Position numbers and translations under genes: made by a program. A model generated the notes under the pieces. That model saw nothing but the letters and a program-made list of their open reading frames with translations. It was not told where the DNA came from and did no database searches. DNA of 64,000 nucleotides from Paenibacillus sp. JDR-2 (GTDB lineage Bacteria; Bacillota; Bacilli; Paenibacillales; Paenibacillaceae), in the NCBI RefSeq assembly GCF_000023585.1, contig NC_012914.1, positions 15,001-79,000 on the forward strand, given 5' to 3'. The number at the start of each line of letters is the position of its first letter. Position 1 is the first letter of the stretch. Positions 43,857 through 55,456 of the stretch are shown here, piece by piece.

Positions 43857-46349
43857 ATGAAAAAAGAAAATGTCATTATGTTTCCTGCAGGTGAGCAACA
43901 AATGGGATGGGGACATTCCATGATGGAAAAGAGCCGTGGGTGGTTATCTTCAAGAAGGCTGGTCCAGCTGGTGCTGGCAAAGAAATGGACAATCATGCTC
44001 GTGGGGCTTGGCTTTCTCCTTGGAAGGGCGGTGATTCTGGAATCCCTGATGCCCTTTGCTGCGGCTTACTTTGCGGTCGTCTACTTTCTTCGAAAAGACG
44101 CGTTCGCCTGGACAGCCGTATCGCTTGTGGCCGGGAGCTGGTTCGCGGTTACGCCCGCACCCTTATGGATCGGGATGGAGCTCGCCGTTCTATTCTTATT
44201 ATTTAAAGGCCTGGAGGCTTACGAGAAGGCGGAGCTCGGGACTGCTCCCTTACTCGTCTTTATCTCCACCTTACTTGTGCAGCTATTTGGACTCTTCATA
44301 GGAGATACGATGAGCTGGTATGGGTTCATGATGGTAGTGGTGGAGGCAGCGCTCAGCTTTGTGCTTACGCTTGTCTTTATTCAGGCCATACCGGTTCTGA
44401 CCATGGCAAAGAAAACCGCCTCTCTCAAGAATGAAGAGATCATCTGCCTAATGATTCTGCTTGCCTCCGTTATGACCGGAGCGGTAGGCTGGCAAATTTA
44501 CGGTCTGTCCGTCGAACATATTATGTCGCGCTTCCTGTTGCTATTGTTTGCCCTTGCAGGCGGAGCTCCGCTTGGCGCCTGTGTCGGCGTAGTTGCCGGA
44601 CTTATTCTTAGTCTCGCCGACTTTAATGCGGTTGTGCAAATGAGCTTGCTTGCTTTCGCGGGGCTATTGGCCGGCCTTCTGCGTGAAGGCGGTAAAGCCG
44701 CGGTTGCCTTCGGCATGCTGCTCGGCACCTCGATCCTAGCCATCTATGTGGGAAGCGGATCGGATGTGATGACCTCGACATGGGAGTCGGTCACCGCAGC
44801 TGTCCTGCTTATGCTTACCCCCAAAATTATGATTCGAACCATCGCCCGCTATGTTCCGGGTACAAACGAGCATGCCAAGTCGCAGCATGAGTATGCCAAG
44901 CGTGTACGCGATGTAACAGCGGAGCGGGTATCCCAATATTCGGAGGTGTTCCGCCAGCTCTCGAAGAGCTTTGGCCAGCTCAATAACACGGCAGGGGCCG
45001 TGAAGCAGGAGGAGGAGCTTAATCATTTCATGCAGGCGGTATCGGCGCGAAGCTGTGCAGACTGCCACCGGAATAAGGCTTGCTGGGAGGGCAAGTATTT
45101 TCAAACCTATCAAATGATGAAGGACATGATCTCGGCGGTGGACGAGGACCGCATTCCAACGCATAATATGCCGCGTACATGGGCGTCCCATTGCGCGAAG
45201 CCGGCACAGGTGCTTGGCATTATCGAGCAGGAGTACGAGCTTTATAAGAATGATATGCACTGGAAAAAACAAATATTCGATTCCCGTCAGCTTGTGGCGG
45301 ATCAATTATCGGGCGTATCGCAGGTGATGGAGGACCTGGCGCACGAGATTAAAAGGGAGGGGCAGACCCTGCATTTGCAGGAGGAACAGATTCGTGAAGC
45401 ATTGGAGGGACTAGGCTTATCCATACAGGAGATTGAGGTTATTAATCTGGAAGAGGGGAATGTGGAAATCGAGCTGTACCATCATTTTGCCAGAGGCTAC
45501 GACGAATGCCGCAAAATTATCGCTCCGCTCTTATCGGATATACTGGGCGAGCATGTGGCCGTCAAAACGGAGAGACCGGCTGAGAAGAATGGCGAACCAA
45601 CCCTTGTTGTGTTTGGTTCGGCCAAGGAATTTGAGGTAGAGACAGGCATTGCCGGTGCCGCCAAAGGAGGCGACCTGCTGTCGGGAGACAGCTTCAGTAT
45701 GCTCGAGCTTGGCAATGGCAAATTCGCCGTGGCCATTAGTGACGGCATGGGCAATGGAGAACGCGCGCGCCAGGAGAGCAGCGCAGCCCTGTCGATTTTG
45801 CAGCAGCTTTTGAAGTCCGGGATGGACGAGAAGCTTGCCATCAAATCGGTTAATTCGATTCTTCTCTTGCGATCGCCGGATGAGGTGTTCGCGACTATCG
45901 ATCTGGCAATGATCGATTTATATACGGCGAGGACGACCTTTATGAAGATTGGCTCGACGCCAAGCTTTATTAAACGAGGAAACGAGGTGATTCCGGTAAC
46001 GGCAAATAACTTGCCTGTCGGTATTTTGCAGGATATCGAATTTGACCTGATCTCCATGCCGCTGCAGCCGGGCGACACGATCGTTATGATGAGCGACGGA
46101 ATTTATGATGCGCCGGGCCATGCTGTCAATAAGGAGATGTGGATGAAGAGGATGATTCAGGAGCTGAAGACCGATGAGCCGCAGGAAATGGCCGATGCCC
46201 TGCTGGAGACCGTGGTGAGGTATCATGAGGGCGATATTAAAGACGATATGACGGTGCTTGTCGCAAGGATCGATAAGCATTTGCCGGAATGGGCGTCATT
46301 CCGATGGCCGGGAATTAACCGGCTGGAGCGGCCGCGGACGGTTAGCTGA
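43857..46349 (+). CDS. spoIIE: Stage II sporulation protein E (PP2C-type phosphatase)
   Basis: An 830-residue protein. The N-terminal third holds about ten membrane segments (residues 45-320). A central regulatory region with CADCHRNKACW near 400 follows, and the C-terminal 220 residues form a PP2C phosphatase with SDGMGNGERAR near 625, MSDGIYDAPG near 745 and KDDMTVLVA near the end. SpoIIE sits at the polar septum and dephosphorylates SpoIIAA to activate sigma-F. ATG 43857 follows GGGTGGTG; an in-frame start at 43845 is less likely. Confidence 0.97.
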   Translation: MKKENVIMFPAGEQQMGWGHSMMEKSRGWLSSRRLVQLVLAKKWTIMLVGLGFLLGRAVILESLMPFAAAYFAVVYFLRKDAFAWTAVSLVAGSWFAVTPAPLWIGMELAVLFLLFKGLEAYEKAELGTAPLLVFISTLLVQLFGLFIGDTMSWYGFMMVVVEAALSFVLTLVFIQAIPVLTMAKKTASLKNEEIICLMILLASVMTGAVGWQIYGLSVEHIMSRFLLLLFALAGGAPLGACVGVVAGLILSLADFNAVVQMSLLAFAGLLAGLLREGGKAAVAFGMLLGTSILAIYVGSGSDVMTSTWESVTAAVLLMLTPKIMIRTIARYVPGTNEHAKSQHEYAKRVRDVTAERVSQYSEVFRQLSKSFGQLNNTAGAVKQEEELNHFMQAVSARSCADCHRNKACWEGKYFQTYQMMKDMISAVDEDRIPTHNMPRTWASHCAKPAQVLGIIEQEYELYKNDMHWKKQIFDSRQLVADQLSGVSQVMEDLAHEIKREGQTLHLQEEQIREALEGLGLSIQEIEVINLEEGNVEIELYHHFARGYDECRKIIAPLLSDILGEHVAVKTERPAEKNGEPTLVVFGSAKEFEVETGIAGAAKGGDLLSGDSFSMLELGNGKFAVAISDGMGNGERARQESSAALSILQQLLKSGMDEKLAIKSVNSILLLRSPDEVFATIDLAMIDLYTARTTFMKIGSTPSFIKRGNEVIPVTANNLPVGILQDIEFDLISMPLQPGDTIVMMSDGIYDAPGHAVNKEMWMKRMIQELKTDEPQEMADALLETVVRYHEGDIKDDMTVLVARIDKHLPEWASFRWPGINRLERPRTVS

Positions 46350-46377
46350 AGGAGGCAGATGACAAATGGGCGGATGC

Positions 46378-46425
46378 AGGCTCTTAGGCTAAAGCGCGGC
46401 AGTTTGCGCTTTGGCCCAAGAGCCT
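46378..46425 (+). other. Long hairpin between spoIIE and yabS without T tract
   Basis: Nearly 20 positions pair: AGGCTCTT (46378-46385) with AAGAGCCT (46418-46425), GGC with GCC, and AAAGCGC (46391-46397) with GCGCTTT (46406-46412), one mismatch. Only ATTTG follows, so it may be a weak terminator or an RNA-stability stem. Confidence 0.6.
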
Positions 46426-46575
46426 ATTTGCATGACTTAAGCCTGAATATAAACTTTTCTTTGAAAAGGCTGCATAATTTCTCGGGAAATAGGGCAATCT
46501 AGCGGTTTATCCCTCGCTTCAAACGGCAAAACTAATAGAGAGGTTATGCTTGTTTTGAAGAGGAGGCAAGGAATA

Positions 46576-47304
46576 ATGAAACAAATATTGCTGGTGACGG
46601 ATGGCTGCTCCAACGTGGGAATGAGTCCGGTTGTAGCTGCGGCGCATGCGAAGGCGGAGGGTATTGCGGTCAACGTGGTAGGTATTCTTGATTATGGCGA
46701 TGTAGGAGAGCTCGGTGCATCCGAAATAGAAGAGATTGCTCGTGCCGGGGGGGGCCTGAGCAGGCTTGTGAATATGCGGCAGCTGTCGCAGACGGTTCAA
46801 ATGATGACGAGAAAAACCGCGGTTCAAACGATACAGCTGGCAGTCCAAAAGGAATTGAAGCAGGTGCTTGGCAACGGCTCGATCGAAGCGCTCCCGCCTG
46901 AGAAGCGGAGCGAGGTCGTCCGTGTTATTGATGAGCTTGGCGAGACATCCAAGCTGCAGGTTGCCCTGCTGATTGACGCAAGCGCCAGCATGAAGCCGAA
47001 GCTTCGCGCGGTGGAAGAAGCGATTCATGATCTTATGCTAAGCCTGCAGGCGCGCCAGGGGAAGAGCGAGATTGCCGTGTTCCATTTTCCAAGCAGCAAG
47101 CACGGCGAGGACTGTAAGCTGGATCTGGACTGGACCGATAATCTGAAAGGCATTTCTTCTATATTTACGAAATTCCCTATGAGCGGAACAACGCCAACGG
47201 GTCCGGCAATGATGCAAGTCATTGATTTTTACCGGCAGGGGGATTATGGTAAGAAGAGCAGAAACGATGAAACGGATGGGATGATGAGTGACTACGTCGT
47301 TTAA
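46576..47304 (+). CDS. yabS: VWA-domain protein YabS
   Basis: A 242-residue protein with a von Willebrand factor A domain: an LIDASASMKPK (MIDAS-like DxSxS) segment near residue 135 and SGTTPTGPAMM near 205. The N-terminal part resembles a second Rossmann-like alpha/beta segment (ILLVTDGCSNVGMSPV). Position between spoIIE and yabT matches B. subtilis yabS, whose role is unknown. ATG 46576 follows AGGAGG. It overlaps the yabT start by 17 bp. Confidence 0.92.
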   Translation: MKQILLVTDGCSNVGMSPVVAAAHAKAEGIAVNVVGILDYGDVGELGASEIEEIARAGGGLSRLVNMRQLSQTVQMMTRKTAVQTIQLAVQKELKQVLGNGSIEALPPEKRSEVVRVIDELGETSKLQVALLIDASASMKPKLRAVEEAIHDLMLSLQARQGKSEIAVFHFPSSKHGEDCKLDLDWTDNLKGISSIFTKFPMSGTTPTGPAMMQVIDFYRQGDYGKKSRNDETDGMMSDYVV

Positions 47305-48205
47305 GTTAAATCTCCGCCGCGGTGCCGTTGTAACGGGGAAATGGAAGCAATCCCGTTATCGAGTCGAGCGGTTGCTTGGAGAGGGAGCGAACGGCAAGGT
47401 TTATCTCGTTCATGCTGACCGCGGCTGGTGCGCATTAAAGGTAGGGATGGACGCCATTGATCTGCAGTCGGAGATCAATGTTCTGCAGACTCTCGAGAAG
47501 CAAGACCGGAAGCAGACCTACCTCTATGAAGTGGATGACCTGCTTGGAGAGGGTGGCAAAGAGTATCCTTTCTATATTATGAGATACGTGCGTGGCGTAA
47601 CGATTTCCGAATTCCTGGAGAAAAACGGGCCCGAGTGGTTCCCGCTTATTGGTCTTAACCTGCTTGGCAAGCTGGCCGAGCTTCACCGTAGGGGCTGGGT
47701 ATTTGGCGATCTGAAGATCGATAACGTGCTGGTTGCCGATTACGGGTATGTGGAGCTTGTCGATTACGGCGGCGTTACGGCGATGGGCAAAGGGATCCGC
47801 CAGTTCACCGAAATCTATGACCGCGGCTTCTGGAATGCAGGATCGCGCTCGGCGGATGCCAGATACGATCTATTCTCCTTCGCCGTGCTATGCATCATGC
47901 TCCATGAACCGAAGAAGCTTCACGCGCTGACGGGAGGGTTGCCGCAAATCCGTTCAACTGAAGAACTGGAACGTTTAATTAGCGAGTGCAAGGGACTTGC
48001 TCCTGTAGCGGGATGGCTGAAGCAAGCGCTCGGCGGGCAATTCTTTGACGCTTCTGAAGGCGCAGAGGCCTGGCGGAGACTGCTGCACCGCAGGGATACG
48101 CGGGTAAAAAGCGCGAAGACGCCCGGATGGCTGAAAGGTCTTGCCGCCGTTTCGGCTGTTGTGCTTGGTATTTCGGTTTACTGGCTGCTTCGTAGTGGTA
48201 TATAG
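47288..48205 (+). CDS. yabT: YabT-like serine/threonine protein kinase with C-terminal membrane anchor
   Basis: A 305-residue Hanks-type kinase. The glycine loop LGEGANGKVYLV lies near residue 30 and the ATP lysine in CALKVG near 53. The catalytic loop is VFGDLKIDNVL near 139, with Phe-Gly in place of the usual His-Arg, and the metal motif is DYG rather than DFG (near 159). One membrane segment lies at residues 280-300. In B. subtilis YabT acts at the septum during sporulation and phosphorylates RecA when DNA is present. GTG 47288 lies inside yabS. Confidence 0.92.
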   Translation: MTTSFKLNLRRGAVVTGKWKQSRYRVERLLGEGANGKVYLVHADRGWCALKVGMDAIDLQSEINVLQTLEKQDRKQTYLYEVDDLLGEGGKEYPFYIMRYVRGVTISEFLEKNGPEWFPLIGLNLLGKLAELHRRGWVFGDLKIDNVLVADYGYVELVDYGGVTAMGKGIRQFTEIYDRGFWNAGSRSADARYDLFSFAVLCIMLHEPKKLHALTGGLPQIRSTEELERLISECKGLAPVAGWLKQALGGQFFDASEGAEAWRRLLHRRDTRVKSAKTPGWLKGLAAVSAVVLGISVYWLLRSGI

Positions 48206-48258
48206 CTGATATATAGAAGAAACATAATACTAAGGGGAATGAGGAGATACATACGCAT

Positions 48259-49686
48259 ATGGAAACGGGAGACCATAAGCTGCTGACCGACATGATGAAA
48301 TACAGAGCAACCGAACAGCTATGGTCAAAGGGCGACCGGATCGTGGCCGCCGTATCCGGCGGTCCCGATTCAATGGCTCTGCTGCATCTGCTCTGGCAGG
48401 CAGCCCGGCAGGAGCAGCTTACAGTTATTGCGGCACATGTTAATCATGGCTTCCGCAAGGATGCTTCCCGGCAGGAGGCGGAGGTTGTCCGCCAATATGC
48501 GGAGAAGCTGGGCGTACCATTCGAGATGATTGAGCTCGATATGCCCGCATACATAGAAGAAACAGGAATAAACGCGCAATCCGCTGCGCGGGAGAAGCGT
48601 TACGCTTTTTTACATGAGACCGCTGTAAAATATGGCGCATCTGCCATCGCGCTTGCCCATCATGCCGATGACCAGGCGGAGACGGTGCTGATGCGAGTCA
48701 TTCGCGGAGCGGGCCTGACAGGCCTTGCGGGAATGGCTCCCAAACGGAAAGAAAAAAACGTGGAACTTATTCGACCATTACTTCGTATGAACAAGTCAGA
48801 CATTGTGCGCTACTGCTCCGAGAGGGATGTTCCTTATTGCCTCGACAGCAGCAACAATGAGCGATATTATTTCAGGAATGTCGTTCGGCTGGATGTTATC
48901 CCTTATCTTTCACAATTTAATCCTCAGCTTAATCACTCGCTAAGGCGGATCGCCGATGTAGCGGGGGCGGAGGATGACTGGATGGAGCTGGAAGGACAGC
49001 GGCTCTTTACATCGCTTGTAACGTTGTCGCCGGATGAATGCAAGCTTAATGCCGGTGAACTGATCGGTCTTCATGTCGCTTTACAAAGAAGATTGATTAA
49101 ACTAATATTAAATTATCTTTCGAAGGATGCAGAAATTGCCTCCTTTGACGCGATTGAGACGATGCGGCTTGCGGCAGCCCCTGCAGCCCCGAGTACCTGG
49201 CGATACGATGCCGGCTCGGGTGTTCGGTGCATCCGCGAGTATAGCAGCATCCGATGGGTGCGAGTGCTGAATGCATCGGGAACGTCCGAAGATAGCTATG
49301 CCTTTTCCATTTCCGGGGATTCGAAGTCGGCGTTTATCACAGCCGGCGGAAGAGCGCTGCATATTGAGCGGCTAAAGCGGGGTGAAGCGGTAAAACCTGC
49401 GGGACGGAGCGAGGTATGCTTTGATGCAGACCGGCTTGTTTTTCCGCTTATGGTGCGTAATCGGCAGCCTGGCGACCGAATTCAGGTTTTAGGATTAAAT
49501 GGGTCCAAAAAAGTGCAAGATATGTTCGTTGACGAAAAGATCGCGCCATCCGAGCGAGAGCGATATCCGCTGCTGGTGGATGCGAATAACCGCCTGCTCT
49601 GGATTCCGGGGATACGACGTTCAAGCCATGCGCAAACCGGTCATGAGACAACGGACTTCCTGTTCATTCGAATGGAGAACGAATAA
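48259..49686 (+). CDS. tilS: tRNA(Ile)-lysidine synthase
   Basis: A 475-residue enzyme that converts C34 of the CAU-anticodon tRNA-Ile to lysidine. The ATP pyrophosphatase motif SGGPDSMALLHLL starts near residue 33, and LAHHADDQAETVLMR near 130 is diagnostic. The C-terminal tRNA-binding domains (RQPGDRIQVLGLNGSKKVQD near 405) are complete. ATG 48259 follows GAGGAGA. It is followed by hpt and ftsH as in B. subtilis. Confidence 0.96.
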   Translation: METGDHKLLTDMMKYRATEQLWSKGDRIVAAVSGGPDSMALLHLLWQAARQEQLTVIAAHVNHGFRKDASRQEAEVVRQYAEKLGVPFEMIELDMPAYIEETGINAQSAAREKRYAFLHETAVKYGASAIALAHHADDQAETVLMRVIRGAGLTGLAGMAPKRKEKNVELIRPLLRMNKSDIVRYCSERDVPYCLDSSNNERYYFRNVVRLDVIPYLSQFNPQLNHSLRRIADVAGAEDDWMELEGQRLFTSLVTLSPDECKLNAGELIGLHVALQRRLIKLILNYLSKDAEIASFDAIETMRLAAAPAAPSTWRYDAGSGVRCIREYSSIRWVRVLNASGTSEDSYAFSISGDSKSAFITAGGRALHIERLKRGEAVKPAGRSEVCFDADRLVFPLMVRNRQPGDRIQVLGLNGSKKVQDMFVDEKIAPSERERYPLLVDANNRLLWIPGIRRSSHAQTGHETTDFLFIRMENE

Positions 49687-49740
49687 GAAGCACTGCTGTA
49701 TTCATAATTATAAAGTGAAAGATATAGGAGGATTTACATT

Positions 49741-50280
49741 TTGTTGAACGATATTAAAGAGGTACTCTACGACGAAGGGCAAATCAAGGCGAAGGTGAAG
49801 GAGCTTGGGGAAACTTTAAGCCGCGACTTCGACGGGCGTAATCCGCTCGTTATTTGCGTCCTCAAAGGTGCGTTTATTTTCATGTCCGACCTGGTCAAAG
49901 AGATGCCGATTAAACTTGAGATCGATTTTATGGCGGTATCGAGCTACGGGGCTTCGACCAAATCGTCGGGTGTCGTAAAGATTATTAAAGATCTTGATGC
50001 TTCCGTAGAAGGGCGTGACGTCCTGATCGTCGAAGATATTATTGACAGCGGTCTGACTCTGAGCTATTTGATCGATGTGCTGGAGCGCCGCAATGCCAAG
50101 TCGGTAACGGTTGCCACGCTGTTCGATAAGCCTGCACGCCGTTCGGTTGATCTCGAGGCAGACTACACCGGGTTCTCGCTGCCGGATGAGTTTGTTGTCG
50201 GCTACGGCCTCGATTACGCAGAGAAATACCGCAACCTTCCGTTCATCGGCATTCTGAAGCCGGAAGTTTACGAGAAATAG
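49741..50280 (+). CDS. hpt: Hypoxanthine-guanine phosphoribosyltransferase
   Basis: A 179-residue purine salvage enzyme. The PRPP motif [17 protein letters not shown] lies near residue 96, [11 protein letters not shown] near 42 and [18 protein letters not shown] near the end. In B. subtilis HprT also contacts FtsH and TilS. The start is TTG 49741 or the adjacent TTG 49744, both well spaced from TAGGAGGA. It is 54 bp after tilS. Confidence 0.96.
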   Translation: MLNDIKEVLYDEGQIKAKVKELGETLSRDFDGRNPLVICVLKGAFIFMSDLVKEMPIKLEIDFMAVSSYGASTKSSGVVKIIKDLDASVEGRDVLIVEDIIDSGLTLSYLIDVLERRNAKSVTVATLFDKPARRSVDLEADYTGFSLPDEFVVGYGLDYAEKYRNLPFIGILKPEVYEK

Positions 50281-50324
50281 AATTTGCGGTTAAACCGGCA
50301 TGTCTTCCCTCACTTTTGGTTCTA

Positions 50325-50354
50325 TTGAGATGGAAAGTCATGCTATGTTAAAAT
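50325..50354 (+). promoter_or_regulatory. Candidate sigma-A promoter of ftsH
   Basis: TTGAGA (50325-50330), an 18-bp spacer and TAAAAT (50349-50354), about 30 bp before ftsH. Confidence 0.6.
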
Positions 50355-50383
50355 ATTAAAAGCGTCTTGAGAGGAGGTAGGGG

Positions 50384-52396
<2,013 letters not shown>

Positions 52397-52404
52397 TTAG
52401 AAAG

Positions 52405-52453
52405 CAGCTGTCCGATGTTTGCCTGATAGCAAACATCGGACAGCTGTTTTTTG
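52405..52453 (+). terminator. Terminator after ftsH
   Basis: A perfect 18-bp stem (52405-52422 with 52429-52446), six-base loop, then TTTTTTG. It is one of the strongest in the window. Confidence 0.96.
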
Positions 52454-52513
52454 TTTGCCGTTCGGGTTTTGAGGGTATTAACTAAGAGGCTTATCCGGAG
52501 TATGTAAGCTATT

Positions 52514-52534
52514 TGTTCGAAAATTCCGAACATT
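52514..52534. promoter_or_regulatory. PurBox-like sequence upstream of the ABC importer
   Basis: AAATTCCGAACATT (52521-52534) fits the PurBox pattern AWWWCCGAACWWT, and an inverted GTTCG lies just left (52515-52519). In B. subtilis the two boxes point inward and lie further apart, so this is only a candidate PurR site, made more likely by the transporter type. Confidence 0.4.
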
Positions 52535-52611
52535 AACCGCACAAATGTTACATAAATGGAACAGTAGATGGTGAACAAAATTTCTGTGTCAAATTAGTTG
52601 ACATAATGTGA

Positions 52612-52639
52612 TTGACGGCTGTTAGATTGTAATTATAAT
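52612..52639 (+). promoter_or_regulatory. Sigma-A promoter of the BMP-type importer operon
   Basis: TTGACG (52612-52617), a 16-bp spacer and consensus TATAAT (52634-52639), about 90 bp before the lipoprotein gene. Confidence 0.65.
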
Positions 52640-52727
52640 TAAGGAGAATAGTGGCGCTGGACATCAAGAATAATAAAGATAGTGCAATTGCCCTAAACAA
52701 AAATATAAAGCAGGGGAGAGAACAGGT

Positions 52728-53795
52728 ATGAAGAAACAAGTTGGTTTAATGCTTATGATCATCCTGGCGTTGACATTTGTCTTGTCCGCATGCGGCAGCA
52801 AGAGCCATGACAACTCCAATAACTCTAACAAAGGCAGCAACGAGGGTGCTGCATCCCCGGGAACTTCTGGAGCAGCCTCCAAACTTAAGATTGGTATGGC
52901 AACAGACGTTGGTGGCGTTAACGACAAATCCTTTAACCAAAGCGCATGGGAAGCACTGAAGAAAGTAACGGCTGATACCGGCGCAGAAACGAAATACCTT
53001 GAATCCAAAGGCGATGCCGACATGGAGCCGAACCTGAAGGCTTTCGTATCGGAGAAATATGATCTGACTTGGGGCATCGGCTTCCTGTTTACGGATGCGA
53101 TGACTAAAGTCGCAACAGAGAATCCAAACTCCAAATTCGCGCTTATCGATGCTGAAGTTGATCTGCCTAACGTTGAATCCGTATCTTTTGCGGAGAATGA
53201 AGGCTCCTTCCTCGTTGGCGTTGTTGCTGGCCTGATGACGAAAACAAACAAAATCGGTTTCGTAGGCGGCATGGAAATTCCGGTTATCAAAAAGTTCGAA
53301 GCTGGCTTTAAAGCTGGTGTAGAAGCGGTTAACCCTGAAGCTGCAAAAAGCATGAAAATTAACTATGTAGGCGACTTCTCCAAGCCTGACCTTGGTAAAC
53401 AAGCGGCTGCGACGATGTATGACGCTGGCGTCGACATCATTTTCCACGCTTCCGGCGCATCCGGTAACGGCGTATTCAACGAAGCTAAATCCCGTAAAGA
53501 CGCTGGTAAAGACGTTTGGGTAATCGGCGTAGACAAAGACCAATCGCTTGAATTCGGCGACGCAATTACACTGACTTCGATGATGAAGGGTGTAGAAGCG
53601 GCTGTTTATAAAGTTTCGACGGATCTGATCAACGGTACATGGCAAGGCGGCCAAGTTGTTACGCTTGGTCTGAAAGACAATGGTGTAGGTTTGCCTGAGA
53701 CTTCGACGAAGAACGTTCCAGCTGATGTTCTTGCGAAAGTCGAAGAGTACAAACAAAAAATCATCAGCGGCGAGATTACAGTACCAGTCAAATAA
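52728..53795 (+). CDS. BMP-family nucleoside-binding lipoprotein
   Basis: A 355-residue substrate-binding lipoprotein. The signal peptide ends in the lipobox LSAC (Cys22), followed by a Ser/Asn-rich linker. The BMP/PnrA domain runs from LKIGMATDVGGVNDKSFNQS near residue 60 to the end, with WGIGFLFTDAMTKVA and GVDKDQS motifs. BMP proteins bind purine nucleosides such as guanosine (PnrA, NupN). ATG 52728 follows GGGGAGAG. It heads a four-gene importer operon; B. subtilis has no such operon here. Confidence 0.93.
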   Translation: MKKQVGLMLMIILALTFVLSACGSKSHDNSNNSNKGSNEGAASPGTSGAASKLKIGMATDVGGVNDKSFNQSAWEALKKVTADTGAETKYLESKGDADMEPNLKAFVSEKYDLTWGIGFLFTDAMTKVATENPNSKFALIDAEVDLPNVESVSFAENEGSFLVGVVAGLMTKTNKIGFVGGMEIPVIKKFEAGFKAGVEAVNPEAAKSMKINYVGDFSKPDLGKQAAATMYDAGVDIIFHASGASGNGVFNEAKSRKDAGKDVWVIGVDKDQSLEFGDAITLTSMMKGVEAAVYKVSTDLINGTWQGGQVVTLGLKDNGVGLPETSTKNVPADVLAKVEEYKQKIISGEITVPVK

Positions 53796-53905
53796 TTTTC
53801 CTTGCGAAAATGATTTGGTGTCGCTGTGTCAAGGCAAGGCCGGCAGTAAGCCGGTCTTGTCCTTTTTTGCCATACAGGTAGAAACCCCGGGGGGATGATG
53901 AAAGA

Positions 53906-55450
53906 ATGGACCGGAGCACAACGGCTGTTGAACTAAAAGGAATAACGAAACGTTTTCCAGGGTTAGTGGCCAATGACAACATCAATTTTGAACTGAAAAA
54001 AGGCGAGATTCACGCACTGCTCGGAGAAAACGGGGCGGGCAAATCAACGCTGATGAACATTCTGTTCGGCTTGTATCAGCCTGAAGAAGGCGAGATTTGG
54101 GTTAACGGCAACAAGACCGTCATTGACGGTGCAGGCAAAGCGATTGAACTTGGGATCGGCATGGTCCATCAGCATTTCAAGCTTGTGCAGCCATTTACGG
54201 TTGCAGAGAATATCGTGCTCGGCAACGAGCCGTCGAAATTTGGTTTTCTGAAATATAGACAAGCAAATCAGAGAGTTCGGGAGCTCTCCGAACGTTACGG
54301 ATTGAAAGTAGATCCGCAGATGCGGATTCAAGATATTACAGTCGGCATGCAGCAACGGGTTGAGATTCTAAAAACCCTATATCGCGGCGCCGATATTCTG
54401 ATCTTCGATGAGCCGACAGCGGTATTGACGGTTCAGGAAATTGAAGAGCTGATTGAAATTTTGCGCAACCTCTCGGCGGAGGGCAAGTCGATTATTCTGA
54501 TTACCCATAAGCTGAAGGAAGTTATGGCGCTGGCAGATTCGGTAACGGTTATCCGCAGGGGTAAGGTTATCCGCACTCTTCCAACGTCGGAAACAAACGA
54601 ACGGCATTTGGCTGAGCTGATGGTCGGCAGAGACGTCACATTCGAGGTCGAGAAATCGAAAAAGGAACCGGGTGATGTTGTGCTGTCCGTTGATTCGCTG
54701 CGTATGAAAGGCGATCAAGGCAAGCAGGTTCTCGATGGTATCAGTTTTGACGTTCGCGCCGGTGAGATTCTTGGTATCGCAGGGGTTGACGGCAATGGCC
54801 AAAGCGAGCTTATCTACGCGATTACGGGTATGAGAGGCGTAAACGGCGGAAGCGTTAACTTAAACGGCAAGGATATTACGAACCGAACGCCGCGCGAAGT
54901 CTCGCTAGCCGGTGTAAGCCATATTCCGGAGGACCGGCACAAGCATGGTCTTGTCCTTGATTTTACGCTGAGCGAGAACATGATTCTCGGCAGTTATTTC
55001 GACCCGCAGTTCGGCAAGAACGGCTTTATCGACTTTAAGGCAATGGACACGCTGGCCGATAAGCTGGTTAACGAGTTTGATGTACGCGGCTCCGGTATTC
55101 ATGCGAAAGCCCGCTCGCTCTCCGGCGGTAACCAGCAAAAGGCGATTATCGCCCGTGAGCTGTGGAAGAACCCGGATTTGCTTATTGCTGTTCAGCCAAC
55201 GCGTGGTCTCGATATCGGCGCGATAGAATACGTACATAAGCGGCTTGTTGAAGCACGCAATGAAGGCAAAGCGATTCTGCTCGTTTCCTTTGAGCTGGAT
55301 GAGCTGTATTCCTTGTCCGACCGGATCACGGTTATGTACGAAGGACGTTTGATGGGTGAAGTGGATGCCGATCATCGCGATGATCAACAGCTTGGTTTGA
55401 TGATGGCAGGCGATGCATCCGCTGCCGCTACAGCAGAAGGGGGGAAGTAG
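53906..55450 (+). CDS. ABC transporter ATPase, nucleoside type (two ATPase domains)
   Basis: A 514-residue protein with two fused ATPase domains, as in sugar and nucleoside importers. The first has Walker A GENGAGKST near residue 40 and the DEPTAVL Walker B near 170. The second has a degenerate Walker A (GVDGNGQSEL), a good LSGGNQQKAIIARELW signature near 410 and QPTRGLDIGA. Only the first is likely to hydrolyse ATP fully. It resembles B. subtilis NupO. It lies 110 bp after the lipoprotein gene and 6 bp before the first permease. Confidence 0.94.
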   Translation: MDRSTTAVELKGITKRFPGLVANDNINFELKKGEIHALLGENGAGKSTLMNILFGLYQPEEGEIWVNGNKTVIDGAGKAIELGIGMVHQHFKLVQPFTVAENIVLGNEPSKFGFLKYRQANQRVRELSERYGLKVDPQMRIQDITVGMQQRVEILKTLYRGADILIFDEPTAVLTVQEIEELIEILRNLSAEGKSIILITHKLKEVMALADSVTVIRRGKVIRTLPTSETNERHLAELMVGRDVTFEVEKSKKEPGDVVLSVDSLRMKGDQGKQVLDGISFDVRAGEILGIAGVDGNGQSELIYAITGMRGVNGGSVNLNGKDITNRTPREVSLAGVSHIPEDRHKHGLVLDFTLSENMILGSYFDPQFGKNGFIDFKAMDTLADKLVNEFDVRGSGIHAKARSLSGGNQQKAIIARELWKNPDLLIAVQPTRGLDIGAIEYVHKRLVEARNEGKAILLVSFELDELYSLSDRITVMYEGRLMGEVDADHRDDQQLGLMMAGDASAAATAEGGK

Positions 55451-55456
55451 AACGAA

